Assembly (NCBI GenBank): GCA_047636995.1
Contig: JBLIGQ010000034.1
Coordinates: 1-30,146, forward strand
Direction: 5' to 3'
DNA: 30,146 bases
Origin: JAQWQB01 sp047636995
Lineage (GTDB): Bacteria > Bacteroidota > Bacteroidia > Flavobacteriales_D > Sanyastnellaceae
Part shown: positions 23,001-30,146 of the stretch, one piece after another
Numbering within the stretch: position 1 is the first letter of the stretch
Layout of the letters: each line of letters opens with the position of its first letter
The notes under the pieces: generated by a model
Database searches by the model: none
The model's input: the letters and a program-made list of their open reading frames with translations, nothing else
What the model was told of the DNA's origin: nothing
Translations under genes and position numbers: made by a program

Positions 23001-25976
23001 TTAATTCACTTGAAAAACAGTTGTTTGTACAACAGAATTATCTAATATGTATTTCACGAAATAACTCCCCGGTGAGAGATCTTCTATTGAAACCGTTCGA
23101 TTCAATGCCGTAACAACACCTATCTGCTTCACTAATCTTCCGCTCGCATCTACTATTTCAAGTTGTCCACCAACCTTGGAAAGGCCGATGTTCAAAATTG
23201 TACTTGCCGGATTTGGCCAAACACTCAATTGAATTTGATCCAATTCTTCTACAGAATCTCCTGGATCAACATCATAAAGCACAATGTCATCTACTGCACC
23301 TTCTATGAGGCTTCCGCCATCTAAATTTTGACCTAAAAACAGAGAGTCTGATGCGATAAACCGTATTTGAAACTCAGCAGTAAGATCAATGTAATCACCA
23401 ATCTTGAACGCATTTCGTCTCCAAGAAATATCTTGAGTTGTTGTGTTCTCTAGGTAAGTCCAGTTTGAACCTCCATCATCAGATAGTTCCACTTGCCACC
23501 AATCAGATCCAGGGTTCGCACCTCCAGAAGGACCATTTGCATACCATCTCCAATAAGAGAATACGGGGTCATCATAGGTTGTTAAATCGATCAGCGGTGA
23601 CAGAAGCGTGGTGTGACCACCATCAACGTCATTCGCCCCAATTCCGGCGTCTGCTCCAGGTGAAACTCCTGTTAGGAAACAAGAGCCTCCAAATACATCT
23701 GTATGGTTCACATTAGGAGCTACAAGACTTGTTGGGTCCAACGGATCACTTAAAGAGCCAACTGGCGTTGTATCTTCCCACTCACCTGTGATCGCTAAAT
23801 CTCCTGTTACCCCCATGTCCCAAGAACCAAAATCTGAGAAGTCATCAGAGTCATGTGTTTTAACCGGTACAACGCCTACGAGGGTGAAATACGGAAGGTT
23901 TGGATAGACCTCTTTGTTTGCGGCCACAGGGCTGACAGCTGAAACGCCACCAAACACATCTGTAATTCCGAAGTAATACTCAATTACAGTCATAGCTGGC
24001 TGACCTGAGAGATCAATGGTAAACTCATTGTCAACCTCATCCATAACAGCTGCTTGCCATGCTGCTCCAGTTTCAGTCCGGTAGTAAACATTCATACTTT
24101 CAAAATACTGACCGAAAGGGAAAACGATATCAGCATCTGCTACCAAAGTGATTTCATTCTCAGCATCAGTAAATTCAATTGGGGAATGCTCTATTTCAGC
24201 ATAGCTGAATAAGCTAATCCCATGAATATCGAAACCTTCAATGATCGCAGCTCCATTTGGAGTTCCGTTATTTAAGTTACCATCGTCATCATCAGCTTGC
24301 AATGCATCTAAAAGCACATTTGTATATGCAGAACCTTCGTTTCCATCAAAAGTATTTGCCTGCAAACCATCATAGGCTTGAATAAAAATATCCATGGTAA
24401 TGTTCCAGTCGCCTCCCATTAGAAGATGTGTATCATACCATGCTCCGCATATAATTTCACCATCTGCGTGCACTTGACCAACAAGGTCTTCCGGATAAAC
24501 CTTCTTATCGATGTCATATCTTCTCAATGGACCATCTTGGTCATCGTAGAACCCAACTCCTAGCAAAGGAGAGTCTGTTAAAGACAATCCCCAATAGTCA
24601 GCATACCCTTCACCCATTGCTCCGTTTTGGAAAAAAGAGCCTTGAGATTGATAATACTTATCATTGATTCCATGCCCGTATTCATGGTAAACAACATCAG
24701 CTAACAAAGACGTCGGGTTGCAACCTCCCCCATCTGGATAAAAATTGATTGAATTACCATCGTAGAACGCATTGCATTCGCCTGCAATATCAATGTTTGT
24801 TGTTAAGGAGTAATCTAGACCTTCAAAATTAGGGAGCCACACTTTCATGTGGTCATGGATTTTGTTTACGCTATTGTAAGCGCTCAATTCTCTTAAGTTT
24901 GAAGCATTGTCAAAACTCACTTCAGTGTACCCATCAGAAAGATTTAATGCAAACTCTGGAGTAACTCCAGCGCTAAAAATGGTAGAATACAAACCGCTAA
25001 GAGCAAAGTCTCCAGCAGCTGTGCCGGTAATATTGGTAATGAAGTTACCGTCATCATCTGTGGCAAGGGGTTGTCCATTTAAAGCAAACTCAATGTATCC
25101 CAAACCAACTTCAGCCTCTTCATCAAAGACATTGTTTTCAAGGGTAGTCCCCACTATTTTGCCAGAGATCACTTGCATTCCCATTGGCAAGACCTTCTTT
25201 TCTTTTTTCTTTGGATCCTTATCAGAAATATGACGAACCTGGTTAACACGCATCAAAATCTCGCCTGATTGCGCGTCTACGAAGGTCATGTAGTTCTTAG
25301 GAATGGTTCCTTCATAACCTTTTACCGTAATCTTGTTCACCAAGTGAAACATCAATTCTCCATCTTCTTGCATTGGTAGGATGAACTGTCCCTCAAAAGT
25401 GGTTTCCATGAGGTTCAGATTCAACTGAGCCGTTGCAATTCCAATTGTAGATTGTTGATCAAGTTCTGGCGCAGCTGGCACTGCTGCCGTAGGGTAAAAA
25501 TTCAAAGCCAACATGTTTAGCTGTCCATCAGTAAACTTCAATTGAACCTCAGAACGAAGCACTTCATATCCGTCAGCTATTTGGAAGTAACGCACGCGAT
25601 CATGCTTCTTTGAAATGCCCAACAGTGGCGCTGAAAGCAAATCGCTCTTGATACCAAATCTGCTTAGCTCATTGGCAATAAACCACTCTGCTTTCTCCAT
25701 TGATGAGGCGCCCATTACATCTAAGGGTGTTCCCCATGCACGTTGCGGCAATCCATGCTCTTCACTCATCAATGCGTACCACCCTGAATGTGCAGATTTG
25801 AATGCGTTCCAAGGTCCATTTTCTCTGATTTCTTGTTGACGAATTGGATCAGGACTTTTAGCCGTTTCAAACGCTAATCTTATTTCATTCCCATCTTCGT
25901 AGTATTCAATATCACTCTGGGAAAAACCAGAGGTAACCATGAGCAGGGTCATGGAGAATAATAGCATTTTTTTCAT
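23001..25976 (-). CDS. Secreted M36 (fungalysin)-like zinc metalloprotease with T9SS sorting domain
   Basis: A 991-aa protein with a signal peptide (1-19) and a propeptide of about 200 residues. A carboxypeptidase-regulatory-like beta domain lies at about 268-350, and the catalytic domain spans about 355-600. The zinc site is VVYHEYGHGIND, with H431, E432 and H435, and a third ligand likely E456 in GAMGEGYADYWG. Next come an Ig-like domain (about 610-690) and a MAM/jelly-roll-like domain (about 715-905; DDIVLYDV). The T9SS type A C-terminal domain begins LSVWPNPASTILNIGLSKVG and ends GSYFVKYILDNSVV before the stop. It is expected to be exported through the outer membrane and act as an endopeptidase outside the cell. 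It is probably monocistronic, with its own terminator. Confidence 0.93.
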   Translation of the reverse strand: MKKMLLFSMTLLMVTSGFSQSDIEYYEDGNEIRLAFETAKSPDPIRQQEIRENGPWNAFKSAHSGWYALMSEEHGLPQRAWGTPLDVMGASSMEKAEWFIANELSRFGIKSDLLSAPLLGISKKHDRVRYFQIADGYEVLRSEVQLKFTDGQLNMLALNFYPTAAVPAAPELDQQSTIGIATAQLNLNLMETTFEGQFILPMQEDGELMFHLVNKITVKGYEGTIPKNYMTFVDAQSGEILMRVNQVRHISDKDPKKKEKKVLPMGMQVISGKIVGTTLENNVFDEEAEVGLGYIEFALNGQPLATDDDGNFITNITGTAAGDFALSGLYSTIFSAGVTPEFALNLSDGYTEVSFDNASNLRELSAYNSVNKIHDHMKVWLPNFEGLDYSLTTNIDIAGECNAFYDGNSINFYPDGGGCNPTSLLADVVYHEYGHGINDKYYQSQGSFFQNGAMGEGYADYWGLSLTDSPLLGVGFYDDQDGPLRRYDIDKKVYPEDLVGQVHADGEIICGAWYDTHLLMGGDWNITMDIFIQAYDGLQANTFDGNEGSAYTNVLLDALQADDDDGNLNNGTPNGAAIIEGFDIHGISLFSYAEIEHSPIEFTDAENEITLVADADIVFPFGQYFESMNVYYRTETGAAWQAAVMDEVDNEFTIDLSGQPAMTVIEYYFGITDVFGGVSAVSPVAANKEVYPNLPYFTLVGVVPVKTHDSDDFSDFGSWDMGVTGDLAITGEWEDTTPVGSLSDPLDPTSLVAPNVNHTDVFGGSCFLTGVSPGADAGIGANDVDGGHTTLLSPLIDLTTYDDPVFSYWRWYANGPSGGANPGSDWWQVELSDDGGSNWTYLENTTTQDISWRRNAFKIGDYIDLTAEFQIRFIASDSLFLGQNLDGGSLIEGAVDDIVLYDVDPGDSVEELDQIQLSVWPNPASTILNIGLSKVGGQLEIVDASGRLVKQIGVVTALNRTVSIEDLSPGSYFVKYILDNSVVQTTVFQVN

Positions 25977-26174
25977 TTTCCAGTATTTAGATGCCTCAAG
26001 TTAATGCCTTTCAGCCTACTTCGAGAACCCATTTCGACCAAACCTTGGAATCTGAAGCACAGAACACCGTATTTAAGTTTAAACGTTTCCAAGTCATTTT
26101 GAATTCGCTAAAAAAAAGACTAGTGATGTCTGGCTCAATTTTTGATGCGTTGCCTTCTCAATCAATTGCCAATA

Positions 26175-28583
26175 ATGACCAAAAAGTTACTTTCTATTTT
26201 TCTTCTCATATTACCTTGTTTCGCGTTCAGCCAGACCATTACAGTTCGAAATGCGAATACACTGGAACCATTGGAATTAGTGAGCATTGTAGATGCAACT
26301 ACTCAAAACTTCGCATTAACAGACGCAAAGGGAAATGCAGATATCACCTCTTTGAAAGGAGCCCAAACCCTCACCTTCATTTTAATTGGTTTTGAGCGCT
26401 TAGCGCTTAGTAAAAAAGAACTTCAGCTCTCAAATTTCAACATTGTACTTTCTCCAAGTTCTTTCCCTTTGGACGAAGTGGTAATCTCAACAACAAGGTG
26501 GGAGCAAAAAGTAACTGACGTTCCCAACAAAATAACAGTCATTAAAGCGAACGATGTAAAAGTGCAACAACCACAAACAACAGCTGATTTGCTTGGTGGG
26601 TCAGGGTATGTGTTTATTCAAAAGAGTCAAATGGGCGGCGGAAGCCCTATGATTAGAGGGTTTGCTGCAAACCGAGTTTTAATCACCATTGATGGAGTGC
26701 GAATGAATAACGCCATATTTAGGAGTGGTAATTTGCAAAATGTTATTGCCATTGACCCTTTTTCCCTAGATCGAACTGAAATTATTTATGGCCCTGGCTC
26801 AGTTATTTACGGGAGCGATGCTTTAGGTGGAGTCATGAATTTCAGCACCTCAACCCCCCGACTCTCTGGCACTTCCAAGCCCACAATAAACGGAACCGCA
26901 TCAACGAGGTATAGCTCTGCAAGCAATGAATCTACATCCCATTTTGACCTCAATCTAGGGTTTAAAAAAATCGCTTTCACAACAAGTGCAACGTATTCTC
27001 AATTTGATGATCTAAAAATGGGGTCCAATGGGCCTGATGAATACCTGAGAACTGAGTACGTAGAACACATCAATGGGATTGACAGTGTTGTCAGCAATGC
27101 TGATGGCCGCTTACAGAAATTCACAGGATACAATCAGCTGAATTTAATGCAGAAAGTGTTCTTTAAACCGAATCGAGAATGGACCTTTACTTATGGAGGA
27201 CATTACAGCAAAACATCTGATGTACCTCGGTATGACAGACTCATTGAACATCAAGAGGGTGTATTGAAAAGCGCAGAGTGGTATTACGGCCCCCAAGAAT
27301 GGCAGATGCACACCATAAGTGCTAGTCAAAAAAAGCATACCACTTTAAGTGATCACATGCAGATTACAGGGGCTTGGCAGCGCTTCAAAGAAAGCAGAAA
27401 TGATCGCCGTTTTGGAAACCCTATCCTTCGCCACAGATATGAAGAAGTGCAAGTTGCTTCCTTGAATGTAGACCTCGAGAAAAAACTTACTGATAAACAC
27501 CATCTTTATTATGGTGCTGAATTGGTTTCTAATCTTGTAGGGTCATCAGCTGAAAATGAAAACATTGAGACGGGTGAACTTTCTCCCTTGAGCACTCGGT
27601 ATCCTGACGGAGCAACTTGGAACTCAGGAGCTGTCTATGCCACATGGACGTTCAATCCTACTGAAAAGCTCACCACCCAAGCTGGGATTCGTTATTCATA
27701 CATTGACATTCAGGCGGAATTTGATTCTAGCTTCTTTCCTCTTCCTATTTCATCTATTTCAACCAATCCACAAGCGTTGAACGGGAGCCTCGGCGCTTCT
27801 TATAGACCTGGAAATAATTGGATTTTCAAAGCGAATGCATCCACAGGTTTCAGAGCGCCTAACATTGATGATATTGCAAAAGTATTTGACAGTGAGCCTG
27901 GAACTGTAGTTGTTCCCAATGCCGATCTTAAACCTGAATATGCCTGGAGTGGTGAATTGGGATTGATCAAGACCATCAAAGAAAGAATCAGATTAGACAT
28001 CGCAGGCTTCTACACCTTTTTACAAGATGCGTTGGTTCGGAGGCCTTATGAGATTAACGGGCAAGACAGCCTTATTTATGATGGCGAATTGAGCCAAGTT
28101 CAGTCCATTCAAAATGCAGCGCAAGCCACGGTATATGGAATTCAAGCTGGACTCGACGTCCGCTTCTCATCTTCAATCACATTGAGTTCGAAATGGTCTT
28201 TTCAAAAAGGAGAAGAAGAGTTAGATGATGGAAGCATATCAGCACTTAGACATGCAGCACCTACTTTCGGTTTGATTGGGCTTACCTACAATAAACTTCG
28301 GTTTCGTGTTGACCTGAACTGGAAGTACAATGGAGAGATTGACCACAATAACCTCGCCCTGACAGAACGAGACAGACCCATTTTGTACGCTCAGGATACA
28401 AATGGTGATCCCTATTCACCCTCATGGCAGACGTTTAATCTCAATTTACTCTTCAGAGCTAGTGATCAAATCTCGTTGACTGCTGGAGTAGAAAACATCA
28501 CAGACCAACGATACAGGACTTACTCATCTGGAATCACCGCTGCTGGAAGAAACTTTTTAGTTGCAGGAGTGTTCAAATTCTAA
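26175..28583 (+). CDS. TonB-dependent outer-membrane receptor, heme/siderophore-receptor-like
   Basis: An 802-aa protein from ATG 26175, giving the signal peptide MTKKLLSIFLLILPCFAFSQ. Residues 21-95 are a carboxypeptidase-regulatory-like domain, as is common in Bacteroidota receptors. The plug spans about 108-230 (SPMIRGFAANRVLITIDGVR; IYGPGSVIYGSDALGGVMNF), and the 22-stranded barrel runs to a C-terminal Phe (NFLVAGVFKF). The plug pattern is closest, in my judgement, to hemin/hemoglobin or siderophore receptors, but the ligand is not certain. Residues DDEVVISTT-like at about 100-107 (LDEVVISTT) could include the TonB box. The bcp gene follows after 13 bp, probably in one transcript. No strong promoter was seen upstream. 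Confidence 0.92.
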   Translation: MTKKLLSIFLLILPCFAFSQTITVRNANTLEPLELVSIVDATTQNFALTDAKGNADITSLKGAQTLTFILIGFERLALSKKELQLSNFNIVLSPSSFPLDEVVISTTRWEQKVTDVPNKITVIKANDVKVQQPQTTADLLGGSGYVFIQKSQMGGGSPMIRGFAANRVLITIDGVRMNNAIFRSGNLQNVIAIDPFSLDRTEIIYGPGSVIYGSDALGGVMNFSTSTPRLSGTSKPTINGTASTRYSSASNESTSHFDLNLGFKKIAFTTSATYSQFDDLKMGSNGPDEYLRTEYVEHINGIDSVVSNADGRLQKFTGYNQLNLMQKVFFKPNREWTFTYGGHYSKTSDVPRYDRLIEHQEGVLKSAEWYYGPQEWQMHTISASQKKHTTLSDHMQITGAWQRFKESRNDRRFGNPILRHRYEEVQVASLNVDLEKKLTDKHHLYYGAELVSNLVGSSAENENIETGELSPLSTRYPDGATWNSGAVYATWTFNPTEKLTTQAGIRYSYIDIQAEFDSSFFPLPISSISTNPQALNGSLGASYRPGNNWIFKANASTGFRAPNIDDIAKVFDSEPGTVVVPNADLKPEYAWSGELGLIKTIKERIRLDIAGFYTFLQDALVRRPYEINGQDSLIYDGELSQVQSIQNAAQATVYGIQAGLDVRFSSSITLSSKWSFQKGEEELDDGSISALRHAAPTFGLIGLTYNKLRFRVDLNWKYNGEIDHNNLALTERDRPILYAQDTNGDPYSPSWQTFNLNLLFRASDQISLTAGVENITDQRYRTYSSGITAAGRNFLVAGVFKF

Positions 28584-28596
28584 TTAATAAAAAGAC

Positions 28597-29055
28597 ATGG
28601 CAGATTTAAAAGTGGGTGATACCATTCCTGTATTCACAGCGAAAAATGATGAAGGAACTCTAATTACAATTAATCCGAAGGCACTCTCTGGTCCGAAAGT
28701 AATTTACTTCTATCCGAAAGATGACACTCCGGGTTGCACAAAAGAAGCATGCTCTTTTCGAGATAGCTTCGAAGCTTTCACAGACCTTCAAGTTGAGGTC
28801 ATTGGAATTAGTTCTGACTCCGTTGATTCTCATAAAAACTTTAAAGCCAAGCACCGCCTCCCATTTACTTTACTCTCAGATGACACCAATGCCATTCGCA
28901 AACAGTTTGGCGTAAAAACTAACTTGTTTGGACTCTTGCCCGGCCGGGTAACCTATGTGGTGAGTGATAAAGGAACCATTCAGAACATGTTCAGCTCCCA
29001 ACTCAATATGGAAAAACATGTAACAGAAGCTTTGGCCAGCTTAAAAAAGGCATAA
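28597..29055 (+). CDS. bcp: Thioredoxin-dependent thiol peroxidase, Bcp/PrxQ type (copy 2)
   Basis: A 152-aa peroxiredoxin with the canonical active site YFYPKDDTPGCTKEACSFRD: T44, peroxidatic C47 and resolving C52. The conserved arginine lies in PGRVTYVVSD (R117). It is closer to the family consensus than the copy at 4123. It follows the TonB receptor gene after 13 bp and is likely co-transcribed, so peroxide removal may be expressed together with iron or heme uptake. A strong hairpin follows. Confidence 0.96.
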   Translation: MADLKVGDTIPVFTAKNDEGTLITINPKALSGPKVIYFYPKDDTPGCTKEACSFRDSFEAFTDLQVEVIGISSDSVDSHKNFKAKHRLPFTLLSDDTNAIRKQFGVKTNLFGLLPGRVTYVVSDKGTIQNMFSSQLNMEKHVTEALASLKKA

Positions 29056-29057
29056 AG

Positions 29058-29095
29058 AAAAAGCCCCAACACATTCGATGTGTTGGGGCTTTTTT
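29058..29095. terminator. Bidirectional terminator between bcp copy 2 and the Cys-repeat protein gene
   Basis: AAAAAGCCCCAACACAT pairs with ATGTGTTGGGGCTTTTT around a 3-nt loop, with T-runs on both strands. It serves both convergent genes, 2 bp after one stop and 16 bp from the other. Confidence 0.95.
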
Positions 29096-29111
29096 AATAA
29101 ATGCTAATGAA

Positions 29112-30146
29112 TCAATGCTGAATAACAATTCTTTCAGTAATGATTCCTTCTGTTGTCAGAATTCTCACAACATAATTCCCTTCTGCTAGTGCACTCACAT
29201 TAAATGTGAATCCCTGTCTGTTCAGAACTGTGCTATAGGTCAATGTGATTCTTCCTGCAATATCAAATAGCTCGATTTTCACGAGTTCATTCATATCAGC
29301 TGAAATCGTAACATTGTTGTTGGCCGGATTTGGATACACCAAAAGGCTTTGATCGGCATTTTCATCAATTCCAATTGGACAGCCAATTTCTCCTGAAGTG
29401 ATTACACATACATCTCCAAAAGCAGAAACAATTGTGATTACAACTGTCTGATCAATCGGGAACCCTCCGTAAGAAAGGTCTCCTGCTTCGTTAAACGTTT
29501 CCGTCTCATCATCAATTGAGTTTGAAATCGTATACGGGGCTCCATTTCCAATTGAAGAAATTGCTATATCAACAGTGAATTCGCCTTGTTCGCAATTTGC
29601 TACTTCAAACGTCACTTCTGGTAATTCACACTCGTAAATGCAGTCTTCACTATCAATTGTTGCTTCTGCATCATAGTTCAACGCTTGTTGATCCATGCAT
29701 CCTGCGCATGTATCGTACTCACAAGAATCATTTTCAATTGTAGCTTCTTCATCAAAATTACAAGCTGTTGCATCCATGCATCCTGCACATGTTTCGTACT
29801 CACAAGAATCATCTTCAATTGTAGCTTCTTCATCAAAATTACAAGCTGTTGCGTCCATGCATCCTGCGCATGTTTCGTACTCACAAGAGTCATCTTCAAT
29901 TGTCGCTTCTTCATCAAAATTACAAGCTGTTGCGTCCATGCATCCTGCACATGTTTCGAATTCACAAGAGTCATCTTCAATTGTAGCTTCTTCATCAAAA
30001 TTACAAGCTGTTGCGTCCATGCATCCTGCACATGTTTCGAATTCACAAGAGTCATCTTCAATTGTAGCTTCTTCATCAAAATTACAAGCTGTTGCGTCCG
30101 TGCATCCTGCACATGTTTCGAATTCACAAGAGTCATCTTCAATTGT
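29112..30146 (-). CDS. T9SS-exported protein with tandem Cys-rich repeats (partial, N-terminus off the right edge)
   Basis: 344 residues are visible and the frame stays open to the window end. From the edge come about five and a half near-identical 27-residue repeats (MDATACNFDEEATIEDDSC, then EYETCAGC). A degenerate last unit follows (MDQQALNYDAEATIDSEDC), then an Ig-like domain (about 95 residues) and a T9SS type A sorting domain (LLVYPNPANNNVTISADMNE to the end). The acidic, Asx-rich repeats with four cysteines each resemble the GCTD-ACNY-DDGSC repeats of Bacteroidota surface proteins and may bind calcium, but no role is proven. ATG codons in the repeats are not the true start; the real N-terminus lies beyond the window. 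Confidence 0.9.
   Translation of the reverse strand, partial: TIEDDSCEFETCAGCTDATACNFDEEATIEDDSCEFETCAGCMDATACNFDEEATIEDDSCEFETCAGCMDATACNFDEEATIEDDSCEYETCAGCMDATACNFDEEATIEDDSCEYETCAGCMDATACNFDEEATIENDSCEYDTCAGCMDQQALNYDAEATIDSEDCIYECELPEVTFEVANCEQGEFTVDIAISSIGNGAPYTISNSIDDETETFNEAGDLSYGGFPIDQTVVITIVSAFGDVCVITSGEIGCPIGIDENADQSLLVYPNPANNNVTISADMNELVKIELFDIAGRITLTYSTVLNRQGFTFNVSALAEGNYVVRILTTEGIITERIVIQH
29697..30146 (-). repeat. 81-bp tandem repeat array, about 5.5 copies in the window
   Basis: Unit boundaries fall every 81 bp (29696/29777/29858/29939/30020/30101). The copies differ at only a few bases, for example Y/F in CE(Y/F)E, D/N in IE(D/N)D, and M/T at the start of the copy read from 30101. 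The array continues past the window edge. A diverged unit lies just below it (about 29616-29696). Confidence 0.95.

Noticed and set aside
25991..26395. 134-codon plus-strand open frame before the TonB receptor
   Set aside because: It overlaps the signal peptide and first domain of the receptor in another frame and has no recognisable features.
29678..30142. 154-codon repetitive open frame on the minus strand
   Set aside because: It is a shifted frame of the same 81-bp repeats (a multiple of 3, so every frame repeats). The frame with regular Cys and a T9SS domain is the real one.
29697..30146. CRISPR-like regular repetition
   Set aside because: The repeats are 81 bp with no unique spacers and encode a continuous protein.

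Overview
The window looks like a chromosomal segment of a Bacteroidota bacterium, most likely Flavobacteriales. The evidence is type IX secretion (T9SS) sorting domains on secreted proteins, a complete Bat aerotolerance operon in the flavobacterial order, promoter-like TAnnTTTG boxes, near absence of Shine-Dalgarno sequences, and large Cys-rich or HYR-type surface proteins at both ends. No tRNA, rRNA, insertion sequence, prophage or CRISPR array was seen.

Layout. (1) 1-3919, minus: the N-terminal 1306 codons of a giant secreted adhesin-like protein (signal peptide, NIDO-like domain, HYR/Ig-like repeats, an inserted domain I cannot name). It has no stop codon inside the window. (2) 4123-6793, plus: a Bcp-type peroxiredoxin, recA and a TPR lipoprotein. 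(3) 6794-8668, minus: a secreted thioredoxin-fold/NHL-propeller protein resembling NHLRC2. (4) 8768-11930, minus: the conserved translation operon thrS-infC-rpmI-rplT. infC appears to start at AUA. (5) 12107-13736: a secreted SH3-like protein converging on a hotdog-fold gene and a MazG-like pyrophosphohydrolase gene. (6) 14106-22365, plus: eight tightly packed genes, moxR, DUF58, a membrane protein, then batA, batB, batC, batD and batE, mostly with ATGA overlaps. (7) 22366-23000: a gene-free stretch between convergent genes that holds serial stem-loops and two related units that look like tandem minus-strand small RNA genes. (8) 23001-25976, minus: an M36-like T9SS-exported metalloprotease. 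(9) 26175-29055, plus: a TonB-dependent receptor followed by a second Bcp peroxiredoxin. (10) 29112-30146, minus: the C-terminal part of a T9SS-exported protein carrying near-identical 81-bp Cys-rich repeats.

How the parts fit. The genes give a picture of an oxygen-exposed heterotroph. It has secreted or surface proteins (adhesin, protease, Cys-rich repeat protein), a TonB receptor for scarce nutrients, two thiol peroxidases, the Bat envelope system (a MoxR ATPase working with von Willebrand A proteins), and core housekeeping genes (recA, translation).

The most novel signal is in 22366-23000. Two units read on the minus strand share an upstream 20-mer (14/20 identical), a perfect TAnnTTTG box exactly 62 bp from it, two identical 12-mers and a terminator hairpin. 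A third, degenerate unit shares only the 3' part. All coordinates and repeat comparisons were made by eye; no database search was possible.
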